DNA from: Bradyrhizobium sp. CB3481
Lineage (GTDB): Bacteria > Pseudomonadota > Alphaproteobacteria > Rhizobiales > Xanthobacteraceae
Reading direction: 5' to 3'
DNA: 64,000 nucleotides
Assembly: GCF_029714305.1 (NCBI RefSeq)
Contig: NZ_CP121647.1
Span: 558,001-622,000 of the forward strand
Notes under the pieces: generated by a model
The model's input: only the letters and a program-made list of their open reading frames with translations
The model's database searches: none
Told to the model about the DNA's origin: nothing
Shown here: one piece after another, positions 17,501 to 24,370 of the stretch
Position numbering within the stretch: the first letter of the stretch is position 1
Layout of the letters: every line of letters begins with the position of its first letter
Program-made: the position numbers and the translations under genes

Positions 17501-18016
17501 AATCCATCCCATATGCGAGGCGCCTGCGACGAACAGTCCGCCGGCAATCGTGCCGATCAGGATCGCAATGAAGGTCGCGCCCTCGACAAGGGCGTTGCCG
17601 GTCGCGAGTTCGGAAACCGAGAGCTGGTCGGGAAGGATGGCGTATTTCACCGGCCCGAACAGGGCGGCGACCACGCCGAACAGCGCGAGCGCCACGAACA
17701 GCAGCGGGATCGAATGCAGGTAGAAGCCGGCGGCGGCAAAGCCCGCGGCAAATATCTCGGCGAACTTCAGGCGTCGCGCGACGGTCATCTTGACGTATTT
17801 ATCGGCCAGTTCGCCGCCGAGGGCCGAAAGCACGAAAAACGGAAAGATGAAGACCGCGCCGGCGAGCGTCACCAGCGGCGCGCCCTCCTCAGTGGCCACG
17901 CCATAGAGCAGCATGATGACAAGCGCATTCTTCAGCACATTGTCGTTCAAGGCCGAAGTGAATTGCGACCAGAACAGCGGAGCGAAGCGACGAGAGGACA
18001 GCAATTCCTTGATCAT
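14573..18016 (-). CDS. aas: Acyl-ACP synthetase / lysophospholipid acyltransferase / MFS fusion (Aas type)
   Basis: A 1147-residue three-part membrane protein. Residues 1-410 are an MFS/LplT-like lysophospholipid flippase with about twelve membrane helices. Residues about 425-640 are a PlsC-type acyltransferase with the H-X4-D motif in NHVSLVDG and FPEGR. The rest is an acyl-ACP synthetase/AMP ligase with LFTSGSEGTPKG, YGVTETAP and a C-terminal hinge (AIKGRAKRFAKIAGEMVS). Such proteins import and re-acylate lysophospholipids. The order MFS-PlsC-ligase is the known Bradyrhizobiaceae-type full fusion; E. coli encodes LplT separately. ATG 18016 is chosen because AGGAA lies six bases upstream. 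The TetR gene and small gene upstream may control it. Confidence 0.92.
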   Translation of the reverse strand: MIKELLSSRRFAPLFWSQFTSALNDNVLKNALVIMLLYGVATEEGAPLVTLAGAVFIFPFFVLSALGGELADKYVKMTVARRLKFAEIFAAGFAAAGFYLHSIPLLFVALALFGVVAALFGPVKYAILPDQLSVSELATGNALVEGATFIAILIGTIAGGLFVAGASHMGWICLAVVGLSVLSWAFAARIPVSQPSAPGLLITANPWTSTVRLLKTLHAEPRLWDGMVIVSWFWMVGAIVLSLLPALVKGNIGGTEGVVTVCLAVFAIGVAAGSLFAAQLSHVRPNLALVPIGAIVMGIVGLDLAWAIGSTVHGENVTAAAFTTSFTGIRMLADFFLFAFGGGLFVVPSFAAVQAWSAPSERARVIAAGNVLQAAFMVAGSLLVAGLQALGLPVAWIFFGLAIASFGSVWFVLNKWGREGVRDFGALLFRALFRVEVRGMENLPPPGTRMLIAPNHVSLVDGPLLHATLPIDASFAVDTGISKAWWAKPFLKLIKHYTMDPTKPLAARDLIKLVASGEPVVIFPEGRITVSGSLMKVYDGTAMIADKADAVVVPVRIEGAQRSRLSYLRNGEIKRSWFPKVTITILPQVKLSIDSSLKGKTRRNAAGAALQDVMIDAVVKNAMLDHTLFEALAHARRDRDTGKPIIEDALGTKLTYRKMILGAQVLSGKLEMGTAAGENVGVLLPNSAGVAVVFMALQTIGRVPAMLNFSAGPVNVLAAMQAAQVKTVLTSKAFIEKGKLDKLITAIAAQARVVYLEDVRAGIGSLDKVRGLLAGSAPRVARKADDPAVILFTSGSEGTPKGVVLSHRNILANAAQALARVDANANDKVFNVLPVFHSFGLTGGMMMPMLAGIPIFMYPSPLHYRIVPELIYQTGATILFGTDTFLTGYARSAHAYDFRTLRLVIAGAEAVKDRTRQVYMERYGIRILEGYGVTETAPVLAMNTPMANRPGTVGRLSPLMEARLDPVPGIEEGGRLSVRGPNVMLGYLRAENPGVLEPLAGGWHDTGDIVAIDAAGFIAIKGRAKRFAKIAGEMVSLSAVEAMAATLWPQAMSVAVSIPDARKGERIVLLTTQKDADRSAMQRQAKGVGASELAVPADIRVVATVPLLGSGKTDYVGATRLAKELAEKLATPAEPVLEEKIVAEEVA

Positions 18017-18234
18017 AACCATTTCCTGTTACTTCCGCCGGGCAATCCGGGATGTGGTCTCAAAGATCGTGAGCGACTAAGGTGAATGGGCGAAGTGGTT
18101 GCCGGGCACCGTTGCAGTGAAAGGTTGTACGGAAAGTTATCCGGACACCGCTGCACAGGATCTGGTGGGAGATTTGCCGCGGCATAGTGATCTCTTTCTT
18201 ACGATTGGAATCGCATTTGGAAGAAAGCGGTGCC

Positions 18235-18468
18235 TTAGGTCAGATGGTGCAGGGAGCCGAACGGCTTCCACATGCCGTGAGGACGGCGGGCTGCGCGCAG
18301 GCGCCGGGCGGCGCGCCGGCGGGCGAGAACGCCGCCGACATCGCAGGCATTGGCCATGCGCTCGATTGGCGCGGTGGTGATGTGGACGATAACCTTGCCA
18401 AATCCTTTCACGAGTTCGATGGCGTCGTCGACGAAGGTGGTGGTCAGTTGGGAAACGAGGGTCTGCAT
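18235..18468 (-). CDS. Small basic hypothetical protein
   Basis: A 77-residue open frame that I do not recognise. The first 30 residues (MQTLVSQLTTTFVDDAIELV and on) could form an amphipathic helix, and the C-terminal half is Arg-rich (ARRRAARRLRAARR). Three things support a real gene: GGAGG eight bases upstream of ATG 18468, a good divergent promoter (TTGAGC, 17 bases, TATACA on the minus strand at 18536-18508), and its place facing the TetR gene. It is 218 bases upstream of the Aas-type gene in the same direction. A frame on the other strand through the same bases has no ribosome site. Confidence 0.55.
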   Translation of the reverse strand: MQTLVSQLTTTFVDDAIELVKGFGKVIVHITTAPIERMANACDVGGVLARRRAARRLRAARRPHGMWKPFGSLHHLT

Positions 18469-18491
18469 TTTGGTAGCCTCCAGATTGAAAA

Positions 18492-18504
18492 TGAACATTG
18501 TTCA
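18492..18504. promoter_or_regulatory. Palindromic operator 1
   Basis: The sequence TGAACATTGTTCA is a perfect inverted repeat with 6-bp arms around one central base. It sits between the proposed -35 TTGAAA (18486-18491) and -10 TATAGG (18510-18515) of a plus-strand promoter, where a TetR dimer would block transcription. Confidence 0.7.
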
Positions 18505-18506
18505 AA

Positions 18507-19139
18507 ATGTATAGGCCAAACGTGAGCAATGCTCAAGAAGAATCTTTGCGGGACCGCAAAAAAACTTTGCGGCGCCAGCTCATGGTCGAAACCGCGCGCG
18601 GCATAATCGCAGCTAACGGGTTGAGATCACTGAAGGTTCGGGATGTCGCAGAGGCCGCCGATTGCTCAATCGGGAGCGTCTATAACGAGTTCGGGGATTT
18701 CGACGGCCTGATCCTGACGGTAAATCGCGAGACGGTTCAGTCCCTGACCGCCCGCCTGGTCGCGGTTCCCGCCGAAGACCCGGTCCGCCAGCTCCACGGG
18801 CTGGCCGAGGCCTACCTGACGTTCGCCGCCGATCACGCCAATCTGTTGCGCTCGCTGTTCGAACACCGGATGGAGGACGACCGGCCGTTCCCGGAAGACA
18901 TCCTGAAGATGGTGATGCAGGCGTTCGCGCTGATGCATGAGCCGATGGTCCGGTTGTTGCCCGGCCGCGATCCGGAAGAGGTGGCGCTACTGGCGCGCAT
19001 GATGTTCTCGGCCGTGCATGGCATCATCTCGCTCGGCCTGGAAGAGCGAATGGTCGCGGTGCCGCCGGAAAAGCTGCGGCAGCAGTTGGCGCAATTCGTG
19101 GATACGCATCTGGTGGGCCTCGGCATCTCGCTTGATTGA
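18507..19139 (+). CDS. TetR/AcrR family transcriptional regulator
   Basis: A protein of about 210 residues. The N-terminal DNA-binding domain contains LMVETARGIIAANG and the helix-turn-helix LKVRDVAEAADCSIGSVYNEFGDFDGL. The C-terminal ligand domain is helical and ends in VDTHLVGLGI, like many TetR proteins that sense acyl-CoA or hydrophobic ligands. ATG 18507 is the first ATG, but GTG 18522, with AGG six bases upstream, is an equally good start and would be required if transcription begins from the TATAGG element at 18510-18515. It lies next to two matched palindromes, is divergent from a small gene and the Aas gene, and is followed by an acyl-CoA dehydrogenase, so control of lipid or acyl-CoA metabolism is likely. 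Confidence 0.9.
   Translation: MYRPNVSNAQEESLRDRKKTLRRQLMVETARGIIAANGLRSLKVRDVAEAADCSIGSVYNEFGDFDGLILTVNRETVQSLTARLVAVPAEDPVRQLHGLAEAYLTFAADHANLLRSLFEHRMEDDRPFPEDILKMVMQAFALMHEPMVRLLPGRDPEEVALLARMMFSAVHGIISLGLEERMVAVPPEKLRQQLAQFVDTHLVGLGISLD
18508..18536 (-). promoter_or_regulatory. Divergent promoter toward the small gene
   Basis: Read on the minus strand, TTGAGC (18536-18531), a 17-base spacer and TATACA (18513-18508) form a good sigma-70-like promoter. Its -35 is inside operator 2 and its -10 is next to operator 1. Confidence 0.55.
18523..18535. promoter_or_regulatory. Palindromic operator 2
   Basis: The sequence TGAGCAATGCTCA has the same architecture as operator 1 (6-bp arms, one central base, TGARCA/TGYTCA). 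The centres are 31 bp apart, about three helical turns, so two dimers would bind the same face of DNA. Confidence 0.7.
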
Positions 19140-19224
19140 GCGCGAGTGTCTGTCCGGAATGCCAGCCGCTCAACGCAAGTTTGCGCGAGGCAAATCGAGG
19201 CATCGTATTCTTACGGAGGAAGCC

Positions 19225-20379
19225 ATGCTGGAGCGCCCGAAAGTGCAGAGCCCGTTCTATACGGCCGAACACGAAGCCTTCCGCGACGTGATGCGTCGCT
19301 TTGTGGCGCGCGAGATCGAACCCTATGCCCACGTATGGGACGAGGCCGGCGAGTTTCCGCGCGAGCTCTATAAAAAGGCATCCGCGGTCGGCCTGCTCGG
19401 GCTTGGCTTCCCCGAAGAATTTGGCGGTGTGCCGGCCGATCAGTTCATGAAGATCGTGGCGTCGCAGGAGCTGACGCGCGCCGGTGCCGGCGGGATCAGC
19501 TCAAGCCTGATGAGTCACACCATCGGCTCGCCGCCGATCGCGCGTGCTGCAAAGCCGGAGGTGAGGGCGCGCGTGCTGTCGCAGGTGCTGGCGGGCGAGA
19601 AGATTTCGGCGCTCGCGATCACCGAGCCGAGCGGCGGCTCCGATGTCGCCAATCTCCGCACCAAAGCGCGGCGCGACGGCGACCATTATATCGTCAGCGG
19701 CGAAAAGACCTTTATCACGTCAGGCATGCGGGCCGATTATCTGACCGTTGCGGTGCGCACCGGCGGCGAAGGGCCGGGCGGCGTCAGCCTGCTGCTGATC
19801 GAAGGCGACACGCCAGGCCTGTCGCGCACAAAGCTCAAGAAGATGGGCTGGTGGGCGTCGGACACCGCGACGCTGCATTTCGACGAGTGCCGGGTACCCG
19901 CCGAAAACCTGATCGGCGAGGAAGGGCAGGGCTTCAAGCTCATCATGCACAATTTCAACAGCGAGCGCATGGGCATGGCGGCGAGCTGCACGGCCTACGC
20001 GCGCGTCTGTGTCGAGGAGGCGATTGCCTATGCGAAGGAGCGCCACACGTTCGGCAAGCCGATCGCGCAGCACCAGGTGATCCGTCACAAGATCGTCGAC
20101 ATGGCGCAGAAGGTCGCGGCGTCACAGGCGATGCTGGAAATGCTGGCGTGGCGGCTCGGCCAGGGCGAGAGTCCGGTCGCGGAAATCTGCATGATGAAGA
20201 ACCAGGCCACCCAGACCATGGCGTTCTGCGCCTCCGAGGCGGTGCAGATTTTCGGCGGCGCCGGCTTCATGCGCGGCGTCAAGGTCGAGCGCATCTACCG
20301 CGAGGTCAAGGTCAACGCCATCGGCGGCGGCACCGAGGAGATCATGAAGGATCTCGCGTCGAGGCAGATGGGGTTGTGA
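19225..20379 (+). CDS. Acyl-CoA dehydrogenase 1
   Basis: A 384-residue FAD-dependent acyl-CoA dehydrogenase. The FAD-binding signature AITEPSGGSDVANLRTKA, the IVSGEKTFITSG segment and the C-terminal IFGGAGFMRG region are present. At the position where medium-chain enzymes carry the catalytic Glu in YEGT, this protein has GGGT; a Glu is instead present in NSERMGM on the helix where isovaleryl-CoA dehydrogenase has its base. This points to branched or otherwise unusual substrates. ATG 19225 has GGAGGA four bases upstream; the open frame extends farther upstream into the TetR gene but without family character. It is 85 bases after the TetR gene, possibly in one transcript. Confidence 0.92.
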   Translation: MLERPKVQSPFYTAEHEAFRDVMRRFVAREIEPYAHVWDEAGEFPRELYKKASAVGLLGLGFPEEFGGVPADQFMKIVASQELTRAGAGGISSSLMSHTIGSPPIARAAKPEVRARVLSQVLAGEKISALAITEPSGGSDVANLRTKARRDGDHYIVSGEKTFITSGMRADYLTVAVRTGGEGPGGVSLLLIEGDTPGLSRTKLKKMGWWASDTATLHFDECRVPAENLIGEEGQGFKLIMHNFNSERMGMAASCTAYARVCVEEAIAYAKERHTFGKPIAQHQVIRHKIVDMAQKVAASQAMLEMLAWRLGQGESPVAEICMMKNQATQTMAFCASEAVQIFGGAGFMRGVKVERIYREVKVNAIGGGTEEIMKDLASRQMGL

Positions 20380-20384
20380 GGCTC

Positions 20385-20479
20385 CGTCGTTCCGGGGCGC
20401 GAAGCGAACCCGGAACCTAGAGATGAGTCCAATAATATCGAGGTTCCGGGTTCGACGCTTCGCGCCGCCCCGGAACGAC
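20385..20479. repeat. Inverted repeat, GTTCCGGG family, copy 1
   Basis: Outer arms CGTCGTTCCGGGGCGCGAAG and CTTCGCGCCGCCCCGGAACGAC face each other, with AACCCGGAACCT/AGGTTCCGGGTT inside. It separates two tandem acyl-CoA dehydrogenase genes and lies right in front of the second one's ribosome site. Other copies are at 22341, 24282 and 41515. Confidence 0.85.
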
Positions 20480-20491
20480 AGGGGAAACAAC

Positions 20492-21646
20492 ATGCTCTTC
20501 ACCGCCGATCACGACGAACCCCGCCGCGCCTTGCAAAAATTCATCGCCGCCGAGATCAACCCCTTCGTCGACGAATGGGAGAACAACGACATCTTCCCCG
20601 CCCACGAGCTGTTCAAGAAGCTCGGCGATCTCGGCTTTCTCGGCCTCAACAAGCCGGCCGAATTCGGCGGCCAGGGGCTCGATTATTCCTATGCGCTGAT
20701 GATGGCCGAGGAACTCGGCGCGATCAAATGCGGCGGCGTGCCGATGGCGATCGGGGTGCAGACCGACATGGCGACGCCGGCGCTGGCGCGATTTGGTTCG
20801 GATGAGGTGCGCCGTGAATTTTTGGCGCCGGCGGTCGCGGGCGACGCGGTCGCTTGCGTCGGCGTCTCCGAGCCGGGCGCGGGCTCGGACGTCGCCTCGA
20901 TCAAGACGCAGGCGCGCTCCGATGGTGACGACTACGTCATCAATGGCGGCAAGATGTGGATCACTAACGGCGTGCAGGCCGACTGGATCTGCCTGCTCGC
21001 CAATACCAGCGACGATCAGATTCATCGCAACAAGTCGCTGATCTGCGTTCCCATGAAGAGCAAGGGCGTGCAGGTGGCGCGCAAGCTCGACAAAATGGGC
21101 ATGCGCTCGTCCGATACCGCGCAGATCTTCTTCGACAATGTCCGTGTGCCCAAGCGCAACCGCATCGGCGAAGAGGGCAAGGGTTTTACCTACCAGATGA
21201 TCCAGTTCCAGGAGGAGCGGCTGTGGGGCGCGGCGGCCTGTCTCAAGGCGCATGAGTTCATCATATCGGAGACCATCGAATATACCCGTAACCGCAAGGC
21301 GTTCGGAAAATCGATCCTCGATAACCAGACGGTTCATTTCAAGCTGGCGGAGATGCAGACCGAGGTCGAGCTGCTGCGCGCGCTGGTCTATCGCGCCGCC
21401 GAGGCGCTGGTCGCGGGCGAGGACGTGACGCGGCTTGCCACCATGGCCAAGCTCAAGGCCGGGCGTCTGGGACGCGAACTCACCGACGCGTGCCTGCAGT
21501 TCTGGGGCGGCATGGGGTTCATGAACGAGACGCCGGTCAGCCGGGCCTATCGCGACAGCCGGTTGACCTCGATCGGCGGCGGCGCCGACGAGGTGATGCT
21601 GACAGTGCTATGCAAGATGATGGGCACGCTGCCGAAAATCCAATAA
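20492..21646 (+). CDS. Acyl-CoA dehydrogenase 2
   Basis: A 384-residue acyl-CoA dehydrogenase. The motifs VGVSEPGAGSDVASIKTQA, YVINGGKMWITNG and FWGGMGFMNETPVSR are typical. As in the gene upstream, the YEGT-type catalytic Glu is absent (IGGGADEV), while QEERLWG carries a Glu on the helix used by isovaleryl-CoA-type enzymes. The two dehydrogenases are the same length but clearly diverged, so they are likely used at different steps or on different substrates. ATG 20492 has AGGGGAAA upstream; an earlier in-frame start lies inside the palindromic repeat and is rejected. Confidence 0.92.
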   Translation: MLFTADHDEPRRALQKFIAAEINPFVDEWENNDIFPAHELFKKLGDLGFLGLNKPAEFGGQGLDYSYALMMAEELGAIKCGGVPMAIGVQTDMATPALARFGSDEVRREFLAPAVAGDAVACVGVSEPGAGSDVASIKTQARSDGDDYVINGGKMWITNGVQADWICLLANTSDDQIHRNKSLICVPMKSKGVQVARKLDKMGMRSSDTAQIFFDNVRVPKRNRIGEEGKGFTYQMIQFQEERLWGAAACLKAHEFIISETIEYTRNRKAFGKSILDNQTVHFKLAEMQTEVELLRALVYRAAEALVAGEDVTRLATMAKLKAGRLGRELTDACLQFWGGMGFMNETPVSRAYRDSRLTSIGGGADEVMLTVLCKMMGTLPKIQ

Positions 21647-21677
21647 GAGAAATCACGAACAGGGATAAGGAAGACTG

Positions 21678-22334
21678 ATGATCACGCTCTACCACTGCGA
21701 CGGCGCACGCTCGTTCCGTCCGCTTTGGATGCTGGAAGAGATGGGCCTCGCTTACGAGCTCAAGATGCTGCCGTTTCCGCCGCGGGTGCTCGCCAAGGAA
21801 TATCTTGCGATCAATCCGCTCGGCACGATTCCGTTCATGATCGATGGCGAGACCAAGATGACGGAGTCATCAGGCATCTGCTACTACCTTGGTACCAAAT
21901 ACGGGCCTTCACCGCTGGTAGTCGGGCTGGATGATCCCGCCTACGGCGCCTTCCTGAACTGGATGTATTTCAGCGATGCGACGCTGACTTTTCCGCAAAC
22001 GCTGGTGTTGAGATACAGCCAGCTCGAACCGGAAGAGCGGCGGAACCCGCAAGTCGCCGGCGATTATGCCAAGTGGTTCCTCGGCCGGCTGCGGACGGTC
22101 GAGGCCGCGACCGCGAATTCGCAATTCCTCTGCGCCGGGCGCTTTACCGCGGCCGACATCGTCAATGGTTACGCGCTGCGGCTCGCCGGCACTATCGGCC
22201 TCGCCAAGGATTTTGGCCCTAATGTCGCGGCGTATTGGGCGCGGTTGCAGGAGCGCGATGGTTACCAGCGGGCGGTTGCGGCCGAACGCAGGGCCGGCGT
22301 CGAGCAGAACGTGGCGCCGCGGGTGCGGGCGTAA
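21678..22334 (+). CDS. Glutathione S-transferase family protein
   Basis: A 218-residue protein with the thioredoxin-like N-terminal fold (ITLYHCDGARSFRPLWMLEEMGL, then the cis-Pro segment GTIPFMIDGETKMTESSGI) and the all-helical C-terminal domain. The SRS-type position near residue 12 is Ser, so a Ser-class active site is possible. AGGAAG lies four bases before ATG 21678. It follows the second acyl-CoA dehydrogenase by 31 bases and is probably in the same transcript; a role as isomerase or detoxification enzyme in the catabolic module is possible but not shown. Confidence 0.9.
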   Translation: MITLYHCDGARSFRPLWMLEEMGLAYELKMLPFPPRVLAKEYLAINPLGTIPFMIDGETKMTESSGICYYLGTKYGPSPLVVGLDDPAYGAFLNWMYFSDATLTFPQTLVLRYSQLEPEERRNPQVAGDYAKWFLGRLRTVEAATANSQFLCAGRFTAADIVNGYALRLAGTIGLAKDFGPNVAAYWARLQERDGYQRAVAAERRAGVEQNVAPRVRA

Positions 22335-22340
22335 GGAGGT

Positions 22341-22436
22341 GTCATTCCGGGATGGTGCGTTAGCACCAGACCCGGAATCTCGAGATTCTCAGGGGCGCAA
22401 GGGCGCCCCAGAGTCCGCTTCGCGTCCGGGAATGAC
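22341..22436. repeat. Inverted repeat, GTTCCGGG family, copy 2
   Basis: Bounded by GTCATTCCGGGA and CCGGGAATGAC, with GGTGCGTTAGCACC and GGGGCGCAAGGGCGCCCC hairpins inside. It lies between the GST and AraC genes. Confidence 0.8.
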
Positions 22437-22522
22437 GGCCTCTTCTATCGGTGACAGGCCACGAATTTCCGCTATGGTTGACCCATCGCAGCGGCCAAAG
22501 AGCCGCGCGAGGAGGAGCCGCC

Positions 22523-23344
22523 ATGGACGATATCGGCCGCAAGTCGGGCCATCTGATGCTGATCACCCCGGAACGCGTGTTCTATGCTGGCCTGCTCGGC
22601 AGGCCGAGGCAACGCTGTTCGGGCGGGTTCAACATCTATGTCGCGCTCGAGGGCGGCCTATGGTTCACGACATCGGAGGGACGGCAGACCCACGGCGAGA
22701 TGATCGCCGTGCTGCCGAATGTCAGGCACACCGTCGCCAGCGACTATCGTTCGGTGTTGAGCATCGTGATCGAGCCGGAGAGCGTTCGCCCCGGCGCACT
22801 CGAAGAATTCGTGGCGCGCCTTTCGGGCTCTGAGGGCGCGGCCTTCGCCGATCGCATTCGCGCCGCCTATCGCGAACTGCGCGAGCATCACGCCGGCAAT
22901 GATTTCTCCAGCGCCGAATTCGATGCGCTGTGCCTCGGCGAGGTTTTGCCGCCGCGCGAGCTCGATCCCCGCGTGGCGTGCGCGATCGTGCAGATCGGAA
23001 AGTTCTCGGGCGAGCCGGTTACGGCCGCAAGCTGCGCCGCCGAAGCGGGCCTGTCGCCCTCGCGCTTCCTGCACCTCTTCAAGGAAGAGACGGGAATCTC
23101 CTTCCGCTCGTTCCGAGCCTGGAAGCGGGCGCGGCATCTCCTGCACTTCGCCAACCAGGACATCAACCTTGCGCATCTGGCGCAGGATATCGGCTATCCC
23201 GATTCCACGCATTTCAGCCACTCGATCCGCCGCTTCTATGGCCTGAAGCCGCGCGCGATCTTTTCGGGCTCGCGCGATCTGGCGATCTATAGCCACCGCC
23301 GTGTCGCCGCCGCCAATAGCGGGTTGACGCAAGAAGCCGGCTGA
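22523..23344 (+). CDS. AraC-family transcriptional regulator
   Basis: A 273-residue regulator. The C-terminal 100 residues hold two helix-turn-helix motifs (SCAAEAGLSPSRFLHLFKEE and LAQDIGYPDSTHFSHSIRRF followed by GLKPRAI). The N-terminal half has a cupin-like character (GGLWFTTSEGRQTHGEMIAV) expected to bind an effector. ATG 22523 has GGAGGAG six bases upstream, stronger than the frame opening 72 bases earlier. It sits in the middle of the catabolic gene block and is the likely local activator, with the GST/dehydrogenase genes upstream and the BKACE/carboxylase genes downstream. Confidence 0.9.
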   Translation: MDDIGRKSGHLMLITPERVFYAGLLGRPRQRCSGGFNIYVALEGGLWFTTSEGRQTHGEMIAVLPNVRHTVASDYRSVLSIVIEPESVRPGALEEFVARLSGSEGAAFADRIRAAYRELREHHAGNDFSSAEFDALCLGEVLPPRELDPRVACAIVQIGKFSGEPVTAASCAAEAGLSPSRFLHLFKEETGISFRSFRAWKRARHLLHFANQDINLAHLAQDIGYPDSTHFSHSIRRFYGLKPRAIFSGSRDLAIYSHRRVAAANSGLTQEAG

Positions 23345-23410
23345 TGCGGGACGCATGATCGCGCTGGATTTTCTCGCGATCTCTCGCGTCCTGTTTTCGA
23401 AGGTTGATCC

Positions 23411-24277
23411 ATGGGCGACAAGGCCGTCATTACCTGCGCGCTGAACGGCGTGTTGACCGATCCGAAACAGCACAATGTGCCTGTCACGCCGGAGCAGATG
23501 GCGCACGAGGCCAAGGCCGCGTTCAACGCCGGCGCCAGCATTATGCACGTCCATCTGCGCCAGCAGGCGCCGAACAAGGGCCATCTGCCGTCCTGGGACG
23601 TGAACGTCTCCAGGGAAATTCAGCAAGCGATCCGCGAAGCCTGCCCCGGCGTCATCATCAACCACACCACAGGCACGTCCGGCCCGAACTATCAGGGCGC
23701 GCTCGATTGCGTGCGTGAGACGAGGCCCGAGATCGCGGCCTGTAACGCCGGCTCGCTGAACTATCTGAAAGTGAAGGCCGACAACAGTTGGGCCTGGCCG
23801 CCGATGATGTTCGATAACGCGGTCGAGAAGGTGCAGGACTATCTCGACGTCATGAAGGACGCCGGTACGATCCCCGAGTTCGAATGTTTCGACGTCGGCA
23901 TCGTGCGCTGCGTCGGCATGTACGTGCAAACGGGCATGTACTCCGGACCGCTCGAGTATAATTTCGTAATGGGCGTGGCCTCCGGCATGCCGGCCGATCC
24001 GGAACTGCTGCCAATCCTGCTCAAGCTGAAACAGCCAGAGGCGCATTGGCAGGTCACCGCGATCGGCCGCGCCGAAATCTGGCCGCTGCACCAGCGCTGC
24101 GCCGATCTCGGCGGCCACCTGCGCACCGGGTTGGAGGATACGTTCTATCTGGGCGACGGCACCAAGGTGACCTCGAACGGGCAACTCATCGAAGCCATCG
24201 CCGCCTGCGCGCGGCGCGCGGGACGCGAGATCGCGAGCCCAGCGGAGGCTCGGCAGATTTTTGGAACGAGGCATTGA
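23411..24277 (+). CDS. Beta-keto acid cleavage enzyme (BKACE, DUF849)
   Basis: A 288-residue TIM-barrel enzyme of the 3-keto-5-aminohexanoate cleavage family. These enzymes react a beta-keto acid with acetyl-CoA to give acetoacetate and a new acyl-CoA. The zinc ligands His46 and His48 in MHVHLR and Glu242 in RTGLED, with the catalytic Arg238 and Asp243, are visible in the family order. The usual Asp after the HxHxR motif is Gln here, which may reflect substrate choice. The start has AAGG upstream. It lies directly before the two biotin carboxylase genes, so its keto acid is probably made by that pathway. Confidence 0.9.
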   Translation: MGDKAVITCALNGVLTDPKQHNVPVTPEQMAHEAKAAFNAGASIMHVHLRQQAPNKGHLPSWDVNVSREIQQAIREACPGVIINHTTGTSGPNYQGALDCVRETRPEIAACNAGSLNYLKVKADNSWAWPPMMFDNAVEKVQDYLDVMKDAGTIPEFECFDVGIVRCVGMYVQTGMYSGPLEYNFVMGVASGMPADPELLPILLKLKQPEAHWQVTAIGRAEIWPLHQRCADLGGHLRTGLEDTFYLGDGTKVTSNGQLIEAIAACARRAGREIASPAEARQIFGTRH

Positions 24278-24281
24278 GACT

Positions 24282-24355
24282 GTCATTCCGGGGCGCGAAG
24301 CGAACCCGGAATCTCGAGGTTCCGGGTCTGGTCCTTCGGACCATCCCGGAACGAC
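24282..24355. repeat. Inverted repeat, GTTCCGGG family, copy 3
   Basis: Arms GTCATTCCGGGGCGCGAAG and CATCCCGGAACGAC with an inner AACCCGGAATCTCGAGGTTCC palindrome-like core. It lies between the BKACE gene and the carboxylase beta gene. Confidence 0.8.
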
Positions 24356-24370
24356 GGAGTGAGTTAATTT

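Noticed and set aside
18187..18525. Plus-strand frame of 112 codons opposite the small gene
   Set aside because: No ribosome site, and it runs through the operator region into the TetR start.
20385..24355. Evenly spaced repeats considered as a CRISPR array
   Set aside because: They are dispersed inverted elements about 2 kb apart with genes between, not short direct repeats with unique spacers, and no cas genes are present.
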